Source: G965197555 sp965197555 (GTDB taxonomy: Bacteria; Chloroflexota; Dehalococcoidia; Lucifugimonadales; UBA3495). Taken from it: a stretch of 64,000 bases of DNA. Made by a program: the position numbers and the translations under genes. The stretch lies in NCBI GenBank assembly GCA_965197555.1, contig OZ240213.1:3534001-3598000 (forward strand), written 5' to 3'. The notes beneath the pieces were generated by a model that saw only the letters and a program-made list of their open reading frames with translations, was not told the origin of the DNA and searched no databases. Of the stretch, positions 34,003 to 43,712 are shown piece by piece (the stretch's first letter is position 1; every line of letters begins with the position of its first letter).

Positions 34003-34253
34003 GGCTCAGGGATCGGCTCAGCGAGATAACCGTCCCGACGCTGGTGGTGGGTGGCGACAGGGACACTACTGTAGGTGTGGACAACATCCTGGCCGACTAC
34101 TTGGCACTGCCTGAGGCGTCCCGGTCCCTGCACATCTTCCACGGCATCGGCCACTCGCCCAACGTGGAGATCCCCGACCGGTTGGCCGCCCTGCTGACCA
34201 GGTTTGTCGGAGAGGTCAGCGCGAAGGAGAAGGTCGCAGCAGCAACGGGGTAG
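34003..34253 (+). pseudogene. Duplicated 3' fragment of the alpha/beta hydrolase
   Basis: 251 bases aligned without gaps to 32600-32850; I count 16 differences. It encodes the last 83 residues, including GIGHSPNVEIPDRLAALLTRFVGEVS and the same stop. There is no start or upstream domain, so it is not a working gene. Together with the full copy it brackets hicA-hicB, the 16S-trailer copy and hepT as direct repeats. Confidence 0.9.
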
Positions 34254-34334
34254 CTTTGAGAAGATACGAGAAAGTTATTGGGCAACTCGGAGGGCTAGAT
34301 TTGAGGGCCACAGTAGCTAGGCGCAACTTCGTAT

Positions 34335-36116
34335 TTAAGGAAGTTGATCTAAGTCCTCCTTAAGCCCTCTGAGTATCCTATCCAATTCTTCGAGTTTCAT
34401 TTCCTCCTTTGAGCATTGCTCAGGTACACGTGGCACAAATGAGTCCTTGAGAACTCGCTGCAAATCTGGGTTGCATTGGGCTGCGATAACGAGGCTCGTA
34501 GGGTTTACAACTTGGCGGTATTTTCCAATCTCGGCGGCTATGACAGTGAAAGGAACGGGTTTGTGATCTGTCTGCTCGTACTTGTCTTTGACGATATCTG
34601 TGACAGCATCGAACAGGCCCTTGGAAGGTCGTTCGTACCCCCATTCTTTTAGGGCAAAAGTGCCCCTTAAGCCGATCCACACTATCCCATAAGATTCGTG
34701 CTCAGGAGAGGAACAACGAGAAAGCACTGCGTGTACGTTATGCTCCGAGCCATAATGCTCAGGCCACTGCTGGTTGAAAGTCTCTGCAATCTCGGAAAAG
34801 TGGGCGGGCCGTCCGATTGAACGAAGCGCTAGGTACGCCCGCTGCTGCTGGTTGAGTCCGGAGAAGTTACAATCGACCACCGCCTCTGCGATTCGCCTAA
34901 TGTCGGCCGCGGACAGAAAATCAAGTTCTCTCTTATCTAGCTCTTGCGCGACAGCTTCAGGGTCAAGGCCCTGGAACAACGGCAATGTATGACCCAACGG
35001 TTTGTCAGAGGGTACCGATGCGCCGATCACCGCGAGATTGTCCACGTTAAGGTCAGCTATGGGAATTCCAATGATGGCCCGTGCAAGATCCCAATATCTG
35101 TATTCCGTGCTTCCGCTCTCCACAAGCAGTGACCCACGACTCCTAATGACTTGATCCACGCACGCCGAATAGACCTGGTGCGTCCTCACTGGGTGACGCA
35201 GTTTCCGGAGGCCTCTTGCCTGAATTTGACGCACACGCTCTCTGGTAACTCCTAACGTAGTCCCCACTGCCTCTAATGTAACCGGCTGTCCGGTGTGCAA
35301 GCCGAACCTTTGGCTGAGGACGTAGGATTCTCTTTCCTCTAGTGTTTTGAACACATTGTCGATAACTTGGGAATGACGAGGCTGTGGTGGAGTTTCTCTG
35401 AATTTGTCGCTGAAGTAATTAGCTGTGACTATGCGTGCAGATGGAATGGGAAGGTGTTGCCCTATTTGTGCCAACGGAAACACGAAGCTCCCAGATGACC
35501 AGGCCGACGCTACCAAACCAAAGCGCTCACCATATTCTAGAAGTCCCTTGGGCGGGTTAAACCAGCGCCCCTCAAATCTTAGTGAATTGAGCGATCCTGT
35601 GAGATTGGTGGAGCTTAGACGGCTTTTCCCGATTATGGCTAATTTCTTGTTGAAACTTACCCACCAGCCAAATAGCGTACGCTTTGGCAGGAATAACTCT
35701 GGGCCCCAACCTGACTCACTTAGCAGCAGGAACCGCCCATCGCCGGCAAAAACCCGCCTCAATTCCTCTACATCGACGTCGCCATCGGCCCAATCTGAGA
35801 CCTCACGTAATGGGAAGCAGCGATCGTACGAAGTGAATGTCTCCAGGAGGTTCCGAATGCTGTCTTGACTAGAGTCAGGTGAGAAGAAAAGGGCCTCCTG
35901 TGTGGAACCACTGGGGATCGGTGACCAAAGTAGCGAATTAGGACTGTCCGGGCCCGTGGGTTCCTGTGTAGTTACCTGAGTAGCAGCACTAACGCCACCA
36001 GGAAGCCCGTGAGCTCGATGGGTTGGACTCCGAGACTCGTCTGGAGGTTGGTTGAGACGTGGCTGCTGTGGAGGTTTCCGTAAGCCTCGCAAAAGTGCTT
36101 TAAGCATTTGATACAA
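34335..36116 (-). CDS. Sigma-70 region 4 + HARE-HTH fusion protein
   Basis: 593 residues. Residues 1-75 are proline-rich and disordered-looking. 75-240 is an unrecognised domain. About 255-310 is a sigma-70 region 4 helix-turn-helix: LEERESYVLSQRFGL, then TLEAVGTTLGVTRERVRQIQARGLRKLRHP. About 425-490 (LNQQQRAYLALRSIGRPAHFSEIAETFNQQW ... GTFALKEWGYERPSKG) matches the HARE-HTH fold, found in RNA polymerase delta subunits and in bacterial DNA-modification/defence proteins. No sigma region 2 is present, so it is unlikely to act as a full sigma factor. It is the last gene of a three-gene cassette, 46 bases after the 167-aa gene. Confidence 0.75.
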   Translation of the reverse strand: MYQMLKALLRGLRKPPQQPRLNQPPDESRSPTHRAHGLPGGVSAATQVTTQEPTGPDSPNSLLWSPIPSGSTQEALFFSPDSSQDSIRNLLETFTSYDRCFPLREVSDWADGDVDVEELRRVFAGDGRFLLLSESGWGPELFLPKRTLFGWWVSFNKKLAIIGKSRLSSTNLTGSLNSLRFEGRWFNPPKGLLEYGERFGLVASAWSSGSFVFPLAQIGQHLPIPSARIVTANYFSDKFRETPPQPRHSQVIDNVFKTLEERESYVLSQRFGLHTGQPVTLEAVGTTLGVTRERVRQIQARGLRKLRHPVRTHQVYSACVDQVIRSRGSLLVESGSTEYRYWDLARAIIGIPIADLNVDNLAVIGASVPSDKPLGHTLPLFQGLDPEAVAQELDKRELDFLSAADIRRIAEAVVDCNFSGLNQQQRAYLALRSIGRPAHFSEIAETFNQQWPEHYGSEHNVHAVLSRCSSPEHESYGIVWIGLRGTFALKEWGYERPSKGLFDAVTDIVKDKYEQTDHKPVPFTVIAAEIGKYRQVVNPTSLVIAAQCNPDLQRVLKDSFVPRVPEQCSKEEMKLEELDRILRGLKEDLDQLP

Positions 36117-36162
36117 AGCTTAAATGACTCCAGTGCTATCCAAGTAGCATTCTGGACCCGAT

Positions 36163-36666
36163 CTAAATGAGGGGCGGTTGTAGGCCAGGCGATTTATATT
36201 TCTTTGTCAACTCTTCGGCGACCCTTTTGGTACCTTTTTCACATTGACCCCAGGACAACGATGTGGGAATTATATCGACATTTGGAATGTATCTTCGGAA
36301 AGTGATTACTTTTTCCAACCATTTCCGTTTCAACCCTAGATCCCGCTCCAAATGATCATAAAGGCCATCCAACTCGATATTCGACTGGCGTAAATCGCAC
36401 TGCACGTGGAATATAGAGTCTCCCAATTTCCAGATTTTCCGAGCTGGGATTGGGATACGGTTGTCCCTGAATACTTGAATTCCAGCTATTTGCCTACGCA
36501 TCGCCTCAATGGAGAGCGAGTATGTCTCACTCGCCGCGCATAGTAGTTGTTCGAGATCCCCATCAATGGAATCCAGGTCCGATAGTTGTAGGAAGGCTAA
36601 GAAATTTCTGTTTCTAGGTTGGAACGAAACGAAGGGCGGTTTGCCCACATTCACCTCATACCCCAA
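36163..36666 (-). CDS. Unrecognised 167-aa protein of the ATPase cassette
   Basis: The N-terminus MGYEVNVGKPPFVSFQPRNRNFLAFLQLSDLD, a middle helix-rich part, and LYDHLERDLGLKRKWLEKVITFRRYIPNV ... LSWGQCEKGTKRVAEELTKKY at the end. The last part faintly recalls the DUF1016/YhcG N-terminal helical domain (helix, then LSW), but this is weak. It overlaps the 3' end of the ATPase gene by 16 bases, so the two are coupled. No catalytic motif is visible. Confidence 0.6.
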   Translation of the reverse strand: MGYEVNVGKPPFVSFQPRNRNFLAFLQLSDLDSIDGDLEQLLCAASETYSLSIEAMRRQIAGIQVFRDNRIPIPARKIWKLGDSIFHVQCDLRQSNIELDGLYDHLERDLGLKRKWLEKVITFRRYIPNVDIIPTSLSWGQCEKGTKRVAEELTKKYKSPGLQPPLI

Positions 36667-38186
36667 GCAGACAGTATTCTATCTGCTAACATCATCTCAC
36701 CCGAGTCGTCATTGCTGGCTGAAAACTTTTGTACCGCAGTGGCGATCGCGAAGAGGCTATGCACCCTCTTGGCAAGGCCATTTGACCCGACTTTCTTGTA
36801 AGACGGATGACCACTATTAATTACGACGCTGTTCCCGTCGACCCAGGCTAGTTCGATTCGGTCCGGCCGCGCGTCGAAGGCAATTCTTGGCCCGCGACGA
36901 GCCGTGCGACTGATCGGCGTGGCTGGGATAGCCCCATTTTCGCGGTTTTCTACCAGGGCTTCTCCGGGACCGTCTCCCACATCTAGTATCCCGGGGCCTG
37001 ATCCCTTGATACCTTCTCCATCGGGGAAAGTCACGTCTGCCCCGTTTTGAATGTCAGAGTTGATTTCTCCGTTATGGTCGGCTCCTAAGACTGCGGATCT
37101 CGATCGAAAGCCGAAGAACTCTGACAATTCAGGGATCACCTCTGACATTCGCCTCAGTTCTCGTTCTAACAAAGCTGCCTCTTGGTTATCTTCCGGTTGT
37201 GTCGGTTCGACACCCAAGGCCGTCAGCCATTGTCTAAATTCCTGACGAATCGGATCGTACATGCGCTCAAACTCTCGGAGTCTGCCTTTGCCTCGGATGA
37301 AGTCGTTCTTGGCTGTAGTGAGGAAGTTAACGAACCCGGGCACCTCGACTAATCCAAACAATCGTGGCCCGATATTTCCAGGAAGAAACTGGTTAAAAAG
37401 GTCACCTTTGATGACCTTACCGTGGGTGCATAGCAGGACGCCACCGATGTTCGCTCCCAATGGATATTCACTAGGAGATAGTCCTAAGACACCAATACCA
37501 ATCAACTTATTAGAGGATTCAGGGTAGAATGACTTGGTGTGTTCGGTCCCGAAATCGGTCGCTACATCCCCAGGGTCGATTGGTTGACCGTTGACGACGA
37601 ATTGAAAGTCTCTTGAATACACTCCCATCCGGTGATAGAGTTCGATGAATTTCTCATCGAACATAGGGAGATAGTTGCGACGCAATAAACTTACCAGGTC
37701 CTCCGTAGTAGTGTAGTCTGGCGTTTCATCTGGTTTAAACCGCACTTCCACTCGAGTTCCGTGGTGGGTTAGATGGGTCGGCTCGATCTCCTCCCAAACC
37801 AGTCGATTGTTTGATTCCATGTGCCAATCGGAACCACCTGAAAACTCAAGGCTACGGGTTTCGGTTAGCACTCGGTCCGCGACATTGAAGCTAACCTTAG
37901 CCCCTACGCCTGCGAAACCGATCCCGGTTCCTCGGGTCTTAAGGCCAGCAGCGAAATCGTGATATTGATCAAATTGCGAGGCGTCCATACCTGCGCCGTT
38001 ATCGCTAATGACCAAAATCTTGGCACATGGATCGTAATCGATGGCGATTCGTTGCGCATGAGCATCGAGTGAATTGGCAACTAACTCTACAATCACTATG
38101 TCGGAGATGTCCTGAGGATACATGTCAGCCAGATCGCGAATTAAGTTTTGGAAGTTTACGCTACTTTCGTGTGTGGCCATAAACAT
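36651..38186 (-). CDS. GHKL ATPase, Hsp90/MORC-like
   Basis: 511 residues. The Bergerat ATP-binding fold is complete: N box IVELVANSLDAHAQRI (about residues 30-45), G1 ISDNGAGMD (about 55-63), G2 TRGTGIGFAGVGAKVSF (about 80-96), and a later G3-like GTRVEVRF. Residues after about 200 form a transducer-like domain. The C-terminal third is acidic and variable and then ends with IRFDARPDRIELAWVDGNSV-like strands. MORC-like and MutL-like ATPases of this kind occur in bacterial restriction and conflict systems. It is the first gene of the cassette; two genes follow. Confidence 0.8.
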   Translation of the reverse strand: MFMATHESSVNFQNLIRDLADMYPQDISDIVIVELVANSLDAHAQRIAIDYDPCAKILVISDNGAGMDASQFDQYHDFAAGLKTRGTGIGFAGVGAKVSFNVADRVLTETRSLEFSGGSDWHMESNNRLVWEEIEPTHLTHHGTRVEVRFKPDETPDYTTTEDLVSLLRRNYLPMFDEKFIELYHRMGVYSRDFQFVVNGQPIDPGDVATDFGTEHTKSFYPESSNKLIGIGVLGLSPSEYPLGANIGGVLLCTHGKVIKGDLFNQFLPGNIGPRLFGLVEVPGFVNFLTTAKNDFIRGKGRLREFERMYDPIRQEFRQWLTALGVEPTQPEDNQEAALLERELRRMSEVIPELSEFFGFRSRSAVLGADHNGEINSDIQNGADVTFPDGEGIKGSGPGILDVGDGPGEALVENRENGAIPATPISRTARRGPRIAFDARPDRIELAWVDGNSVVINSGHPSYKKVGSNGLAKRVHSLFAIATAVQKFSASNDDSGEMMLADRILSAWGMR

Positions 38187-38220
38187 ATTCCCGATTTGGC
38201 GTTAACGGCAAAGACTTAGA

Positions 38221-38251
38221 CAAAAAAAGCCGGGCTCACGTGAGCTCGGCT
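38221..38251 (-). terminator. Terminator of the 16S rRNA transcription unit
   Basis: AGCCGGGCTCAC / GTGAGCTCGGCT is a 12-base palindrome (one G-U in RNA), followed on the minus strand by an uninterrupted T7 run. It lies between the 16S trailer and the start of the GHKL ATPase gene (38186), so it separates the two units. Confidence 0.88.
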
Positions 38252-38258
38252 TCTTTGC

Positions 38259-38288
38259 GCTCTTTAACCGCTGAATAGCGGAAGGAAG
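38259..38288 (-). other. 16S rRNA processing stem, 3' half
   Basis: This 30-base segment is the reverse complement of 40010-40039 with three differences, one of which is a G-U pair in RNA. The two halves flank the 16S gene and would form a 30-bp stem of the type cut by RNase III. Between it and the 16S end is another hairpin, TGTCCGCC-GGA-GGCGGACA (38312-38330). Confidence 0.8.
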
Positions 38289-38478
38289 AAATTGGTTCTA
38301 AGTGAGTAGGTTGTCCGCCGGAGGCGGACACATCGGTGGACTTTCTCAGGGGACTGTTCCCTAGGCCGGGGAGTCTAACTCAACCAACTGGCTTCGGAAA
38401 CAGAACACCCACCGATTCGACCTAGGAGGTGGGCTCGACCTCACCCCGCTGTTGCAGGGAACAGGCCGTGCCGTTGCT

Positions 38479-40000
<1,522 letters not shown>

Positions 40001-40009
40001 AAAACCTTA

Positions 40010-40039
40010 CTTCCTTCCACTATTCAGTTGTTAAAGAGC
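40010..40039 (-). promoter_or_regulatory. 16S leader: boxA and 5' half of the processing stem
   Basis: On the minus strand this reads GCTCTTTAACAACTG and then GGAAGGAAG. GCTCTTTAACA (40029-40039) is the rRNA antitermination boxA, bound by NusB-S10. The whole segment also pairs with the trailer half at 38259-38288, so boxA lies inside the processing stem. NusA, encoded at 4.9 kb, is part of the same antitermination machinery. Confidence 0.8.
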
Positions 40040-40068
40040 GGTCACCGCCCCTAATGGACAGTGACGCC

Positions 40069-40097
40069 AGTATAACCACGCTTCCTGGGCATGTCAA
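40069..40097 (-). promoter_or_regulatory. rrs: 16S rRNA promoter, near-consensus sigma70
   Basis: TTGACA (40092-40097), 17-base spacer, TATACT (40069-40074), on the minus strand. The predicted transcript starts near 40062, about 25 bases before boxA. The -35 is perfect and the -10 matches 5 of 6. Confidence 0.85.
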
Positions 40098-40154
40098 GTG
40101 AAATGTGGGAGACGTTCCGAGCCGTGATAGACATTGCTCCTGGTTACTGGCACA

Positions 40155-41477
40155 ATGGCCCGGAATATGACAAAGACTGCAATAGCGCACCGAGTATCCG
40201 GTGCCATTGTTGTAATAGTATCCTTACTCATTCTTGTGGCGTGCGCCACCAAGGCAATATCGGCCCCGATTCCGCCAAGTTCACCCCCCACCAACTCGCA
40301 ACTTACTCTAGCTTCCACACCGATGGCTGAGCCTACAGTGACGGCTACGGAAGTCACCACTTTCGAGCATGAGAAGCTGGGGGCAATGTTGGTAGACAGC
40401 GAGGGGCGCAGCCTGTACCTGCTCACCGAAGACGAACGCAACGCATCCAGTTGCACGGGTGACTGCGCTGACGCTTGGCCGCCCCTGCTAACCGAAGTAG
40501 AGCCAGTAGCCGGTGAAGGAGTAGACGCCAGCCGGTTGGGTACCATCTCCCGGGACGACGGTGCCTTGCAAGTTACCTACACCGGCAGGGCCCTGTACCA
40601 CTTCGCTGGTGACAGAGCGGTTGGAGAGGCTAATGGCCAGGACTCGGGCGGCGTTTGGTTCGTCGTATCACCCGATGGCAGCGCTATCCAGACCGCCGCA
40701 GTGGTTAATGTAGTTGAACACAGGGACCTGGGGGCCATGCTGACGGATGCCGCCGGCCGGTCTCTGTACCTGTCGGCTCGCGACCGGCGCGAAGAATCCA
40801 ACTGCACGGGCGTCTGTGCCCGCGTTTGGCCGCCGCTGCTTACCGTCGATGACCCCGTGGCTGGTGATGGAGTGTCGGTCGAACCCTTGGGAACCATCAC
40901 CAGGAAGGATGGCTCAAGACAGGTCACTTACGACGGAAGACCACTGCACCAGTTCACGCGTGACGACAAGCCGGGGGATGCCAACGGGCATGGCATGGGG
41001 GACGTTTGGTTTGTCGTCAACCCAAAACTGTCATTGATGTTTGCACTCGCTGAACAGAATTACTCCGGCCAAAGCGGCTGGGCCACGCTTACGGCCGCCG
41101 GTGACCACACCTTGATAGTCCTTGACCGATCCTCTGGGACTATGCTGTCAGAGGCGGCACACATTCGCCAGGGTCCATGCGGCAATAAGACCCTGGGGGC
41201 TGTCGTATACACCCTCAGCTATTTTGTTGAGGGCAGCGGCAGCTCGGTGTCCACGGTGGACGTCTCCCTGGACCGCCTCCAGAGTGGCGAGTTCGCCATC
41301 AATAGTCATATTAATGATTATACGAGGCGCAGGTCACTGTTCCCCATATACAGCGACTACCAGAACTTGGAGGGAGGACCGGAGGTCTCCACCAGCTGCG
41401 GCAACATCCCTGTTGGAACGGACTCGATTGCCATCACCTTGGAAGAACAGAACAACTCGGGTCAAAGCGGCTATTAG
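40155..41477 (+). CDS. Secreted-repeat lipoprotein (PF03640-type), two repeats
   Basis: About 440 residues from ATG 40155 (a TTG at 40134 and an ATG at 40167 are alternatives). Lipobox LILVACA near residue 28. Two copies of the 'secreted repeat' (about 70-175 and 180-285) share LGAMLxDxxGRSLYL, CTGxCAxxWPPLLT and the GDANGHGMGDVWFVV-like ending; each has two cysteines. The C-terminal 150 residues start EQNYSGQSGWATLTA and look like another module, and the protein ends EQNNSGQSGY, as if a second copy were cut short by TAG TAG. Function of the repeat is not well known; surface exposed. Convergent with the cytochrome gene. Confidence 0.82.
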   Translation: MARNMTKTAIAHRVSGAIVVIVSLLILVACATKAISAPIPPSSPPTNSQLTLASTPMAEPTVTATEVTTFEHEKLGAMLVDSEGRSLYLLTEDERNASSCTGDCADAWPPLLTEVEPVAGEGVDASRLGTISRDDGALQVTYTGRALYHFAGDRAVGEANGQDSGGVWFVVSPDGSAIQTAAVVNVVEHRDLGAMLTDAAGRSLYLSARDRREESNCTGVCARVWPPLLTVDDPVAGDGVSVEPLGTITRKDGSRQVTYDGRPLHQFTRDDKPGDANGHGMGDVWFVVNPKLSLMFALAEQNYSGQSGWATLTAAGDHTLIVLDRSSGTMLSEAAHIRQGPCGNKTLGAVVYTLSYFVEGSGSSVSTVDVSLDRLQSGEFAINSHINDYTRRRSLFPIYSDYQNLEGGPEVSTSCGNIPVGTDSIAITLEEQNNSGQSGY

Positions 41478-41631
41478 TAGCCACGCTACCGGTTCTGAGA
41501 CGGGCAGATCTCTGAACCCAATATCAAGGGACGGCATGAACCTCGGGTCCGAGGCGGCGTTCTCCACAGCGTGCGGTATTGCACCTCGCTACGTGCCCGA
41601 GCTAGCTCCGCGGCCCTGAAGTGACCGGTCT

Positions 41632-43512
41632 TCACTGGTTGATGGGTAGCGCCCGGAGATAGGCGATCAGGGCTTGGAGCTCTTGTTCGCTAATGTCCGC
41701 AGAGATGTTGTGCGTCGTGCCTGTGGCGAAAACGTCTCGTAAGGCCGCAGCACTGCCGTCGTGGAAATAGGGGGCCGTGAACCAAACGCCCCTTAAAGAC
41801 GGGGTATCAAAGTTGGTTCCCCTGCCGTGAGAATTTTTCTCCTGGGCCGTAACCCCCGTCCCCACGTCGTGCAACTGTAGGTCGGAGAAAAGTGGTGGTG
41901 TGTGGCAGGCCTGGCAGCCCAGGGCAGTGAACTTCTCCTCGCCGGCGTTAACCCTTTCGCGGTCACTTCCATAGGGTGACGGAGGGACTTCGATAGAGTC
42001 TAGGTAAGCCGCCAAAGCGTCCAGGTCTGAAGAGCGTCCAGCGTGTGCCGTGCCAAGGGAGTCGTGGGCGTCGCCGGGTATCAAGCCCGTACCGAACTGG
42101 ATGGCCCTGATGGTCAACTCCACATCCTGTAGTTCGTCGAAATCGCCAGACCAGTGGATGGGCAGGGTTTGACCTACGCCGAACAGGGCTGGGGTATTGC
42201 GGGGTCCGTCAAGAAAGCCCCCCCAGGTCCGAGCGTCCATCCCTGCGTCAAAGTGGCAAGAGGCACAGGACATCCAACGGTCCGTTGTTAGCACCGGAGA
42301 CGAGGCCGAATTGAAAATCCTTTTCCCTTGCAGTACGTCCACAGCGAGAGGAATCGTGGTGAGGTCGATAGTCTCTATATAAGTAAACGTGCCGGCGTCG
42401 ATGATGGACATCGTTCCATCCAGCGTGTTGTTGACGAACAGTGTCGACCCATCGGGCGTAATGGCAATTCCGCGAGGATTGGCGCCGACGCTTATGTTGG
42501 CCAGCCCCCGGTTGGCAGCGAGGTCTATCACCGAAAGATTGTCACTACCGGCATGCACGACGTAGAGACGGCCTCCATCGGGGGACACGACCGCAGCGAA
42601 CGGGATATTGGCTGGCTGGTCAGCCGTGTCGATGGTGATGCGCTGCCCGGACAAAAGAATGTACTCAGAAAGGTCTAGGACGTTAACTACTGGTAAGACC
42701 GTGGTATCGAAGGACAGGTCAGTATTGGTCGCGTTGGAGTGCGTCTGAGGAAGGTACGCTTTCATTCCGTCGGATGCCACGCTAATGGATTGAGACAGAT
42801 TCGTTCCTTCTCCTGTGGACGCTACCGCAGTTACTGTCAGCGTACGTACGTCGATGGCCGAGACCTGCCCGCTAAAGAAGTGAGTTACCAGCAGCCGTCC
42901 TTGGCGGCTGCCACCATCCTGACTATCTGTCTCAAAGGCCAGGCCTGCCGGGAACGGCGCAACTTTAACTCTTTCGACCAGGGTCTGCCGGGCTAAATCG
43001 ATTATCCCGATGTTTCCCAAAGCAAACTCGGTGACAAACGCTCTTCGGCCATCGGTTACCACACTGTAGGGCATGGGGCCCACAGGGATGTCGGCTACCG
43101 TGCTCAAATCCTCAACAGCTACCACGGACACATTGCCCGAGCCCCGGTTGGCCACCAACACCAGCCGGGAGTCTGGAGTGAAGGCAAGGGTCCGAGGTTC
43201 ATCTCCCACTGCGATTTCTTTAATCAGCCTTAGCCCTAGTGCGTCTACCAAGGTGATGGAATCGCTGTCTGGGTTGACTGCGGCCACAAGAGCGCCATCA
43301 GGAGAGACCACTACAGCTGATGAAGAGACCGGGCCTGAAGCAAGCTGAGAAGTGGGTACCGACATAGGCGGGCTAGCTGGCGCGGACGTGTCCCGGCTGC
43401 TGCAGGCCACCACCAAGGCCCACACCAACGCGGGCATCAAAACGATTAATAACCTGTGGACTATTTCCCCGGCCACCCACTGCCCCCTTTCAGGATGTTG
43501 GTTGGGGAGCAC
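41632..43512 (-). CDS. YVTN beta-propeller / di-heme cytochrome c lipoprotein
   Basis: 626 residues. Lipobox LVVACSS near residue 38. Residues about 65-390 are YVTN-type beta-propeller repeats (SPDGALVAAVNPDSDSITLVD, TPDSRLVLVANRGSGNVSVV, SPDGGRLYVVHAGSDNLSVIDL). The C-terminal part has two CxxCH heme-binding motifs, CASCH (about 417) and CQACH (about 537), and the RGVWFTAPYFHDGSAAALRDVF ending found in MauG / di-heme peroxidases and related oxidases. Probably an extracytoplasmic redox enzyme or electron carrier. It is divergent from the ABC substrate-binding gene. Confidence 0.85.
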   Translation of the reverse strand: MLPNQHPERGQWVAGEIVHRLLIVLMPALVWALVVACSSRDTSAPASPPMSVPTSQLASGPVSSSAVVVSPDGALVAAVNPDSDSITLVDALGLRLIKEIAVGDEPRTLAFTPDSRLVLVANRGSGNVSVVAVEDLSTVADIPVGPMPYSVVTDGRRAFVTEFALGNIGIIDLARQTLVERVKVAPFPAGLAFETDSQDGGSRQGRLLVTHFFSGQVSAIDVRTLTVTAVASTGEGTNLSQSISVASDGMKAYLPQTHSNATNTDLSFDTTVLPVVNVLDLSEYILLSGQRITIDTADQPANIPFAAVVSPDGGRLYVVHAGSDNLSVIDLAANRGLANISVGANPRGIAITPDGSTLFVNNTLDGTMSIIDAGTFTYIETIDLTTIPLAVDVLQGKRIFNSASSPVLTTDRWMSCASCHFDAGMDARTWGGFLDGPRNTPALFGVGQTLPIHWSGDFDELQDVELTIRAIQFGTGLIPGDAHDSLGTAHAGRSSDLDALAAYLDSIEVPPSPYGSDRERVNAGEEKFTALGCQACHTPPLFSDLQLHDVGTGVTAQEKNSHGRGTNFDTPSLRGVWFTAPYFHDGSAAALRDVFATGTTHNISADISEQELQALIAYLRALPINQ

Positions 43513-43682
43513 AAGTTGTAGAAAACTTGAGAGTCACCGTCCTGTTGCTGCCAGCGGCACCCGGGCACCATCGGTCGCGATGGTCCCAACAGCCTGGGCT
43601 GTGCACCTGACCGGGTACCTTCAGCACACTACCATTCTACTACGATAAACGTAACATTGAATTACCAGTTTTCGATAGTCGG

Positions 43683-43712
43683 TTGACAGGGGTTACTTTG
43701 GCAGATTATATT
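43683..43712 (+). promoter_or_regulatory. Putative promoter of the ABC substrate-binding gene
   Basis: TTGACA (43683-43688), 18-base spacer, TATATT (43707-43712). The rest of the 343-base gap 43513-43855 holds no gene I can support; the open frame upstream of 43856 does not resemble a signal sequence. Confidence 0.5.

Noticed and set aside
33971..34087. In-frame N-terminal extension of hepT
   Set aside because: The added residues are the antisense of the hydrolase fragment and identical in kind to the antisense frame at 32361-32684, so they are not part of the toxin.
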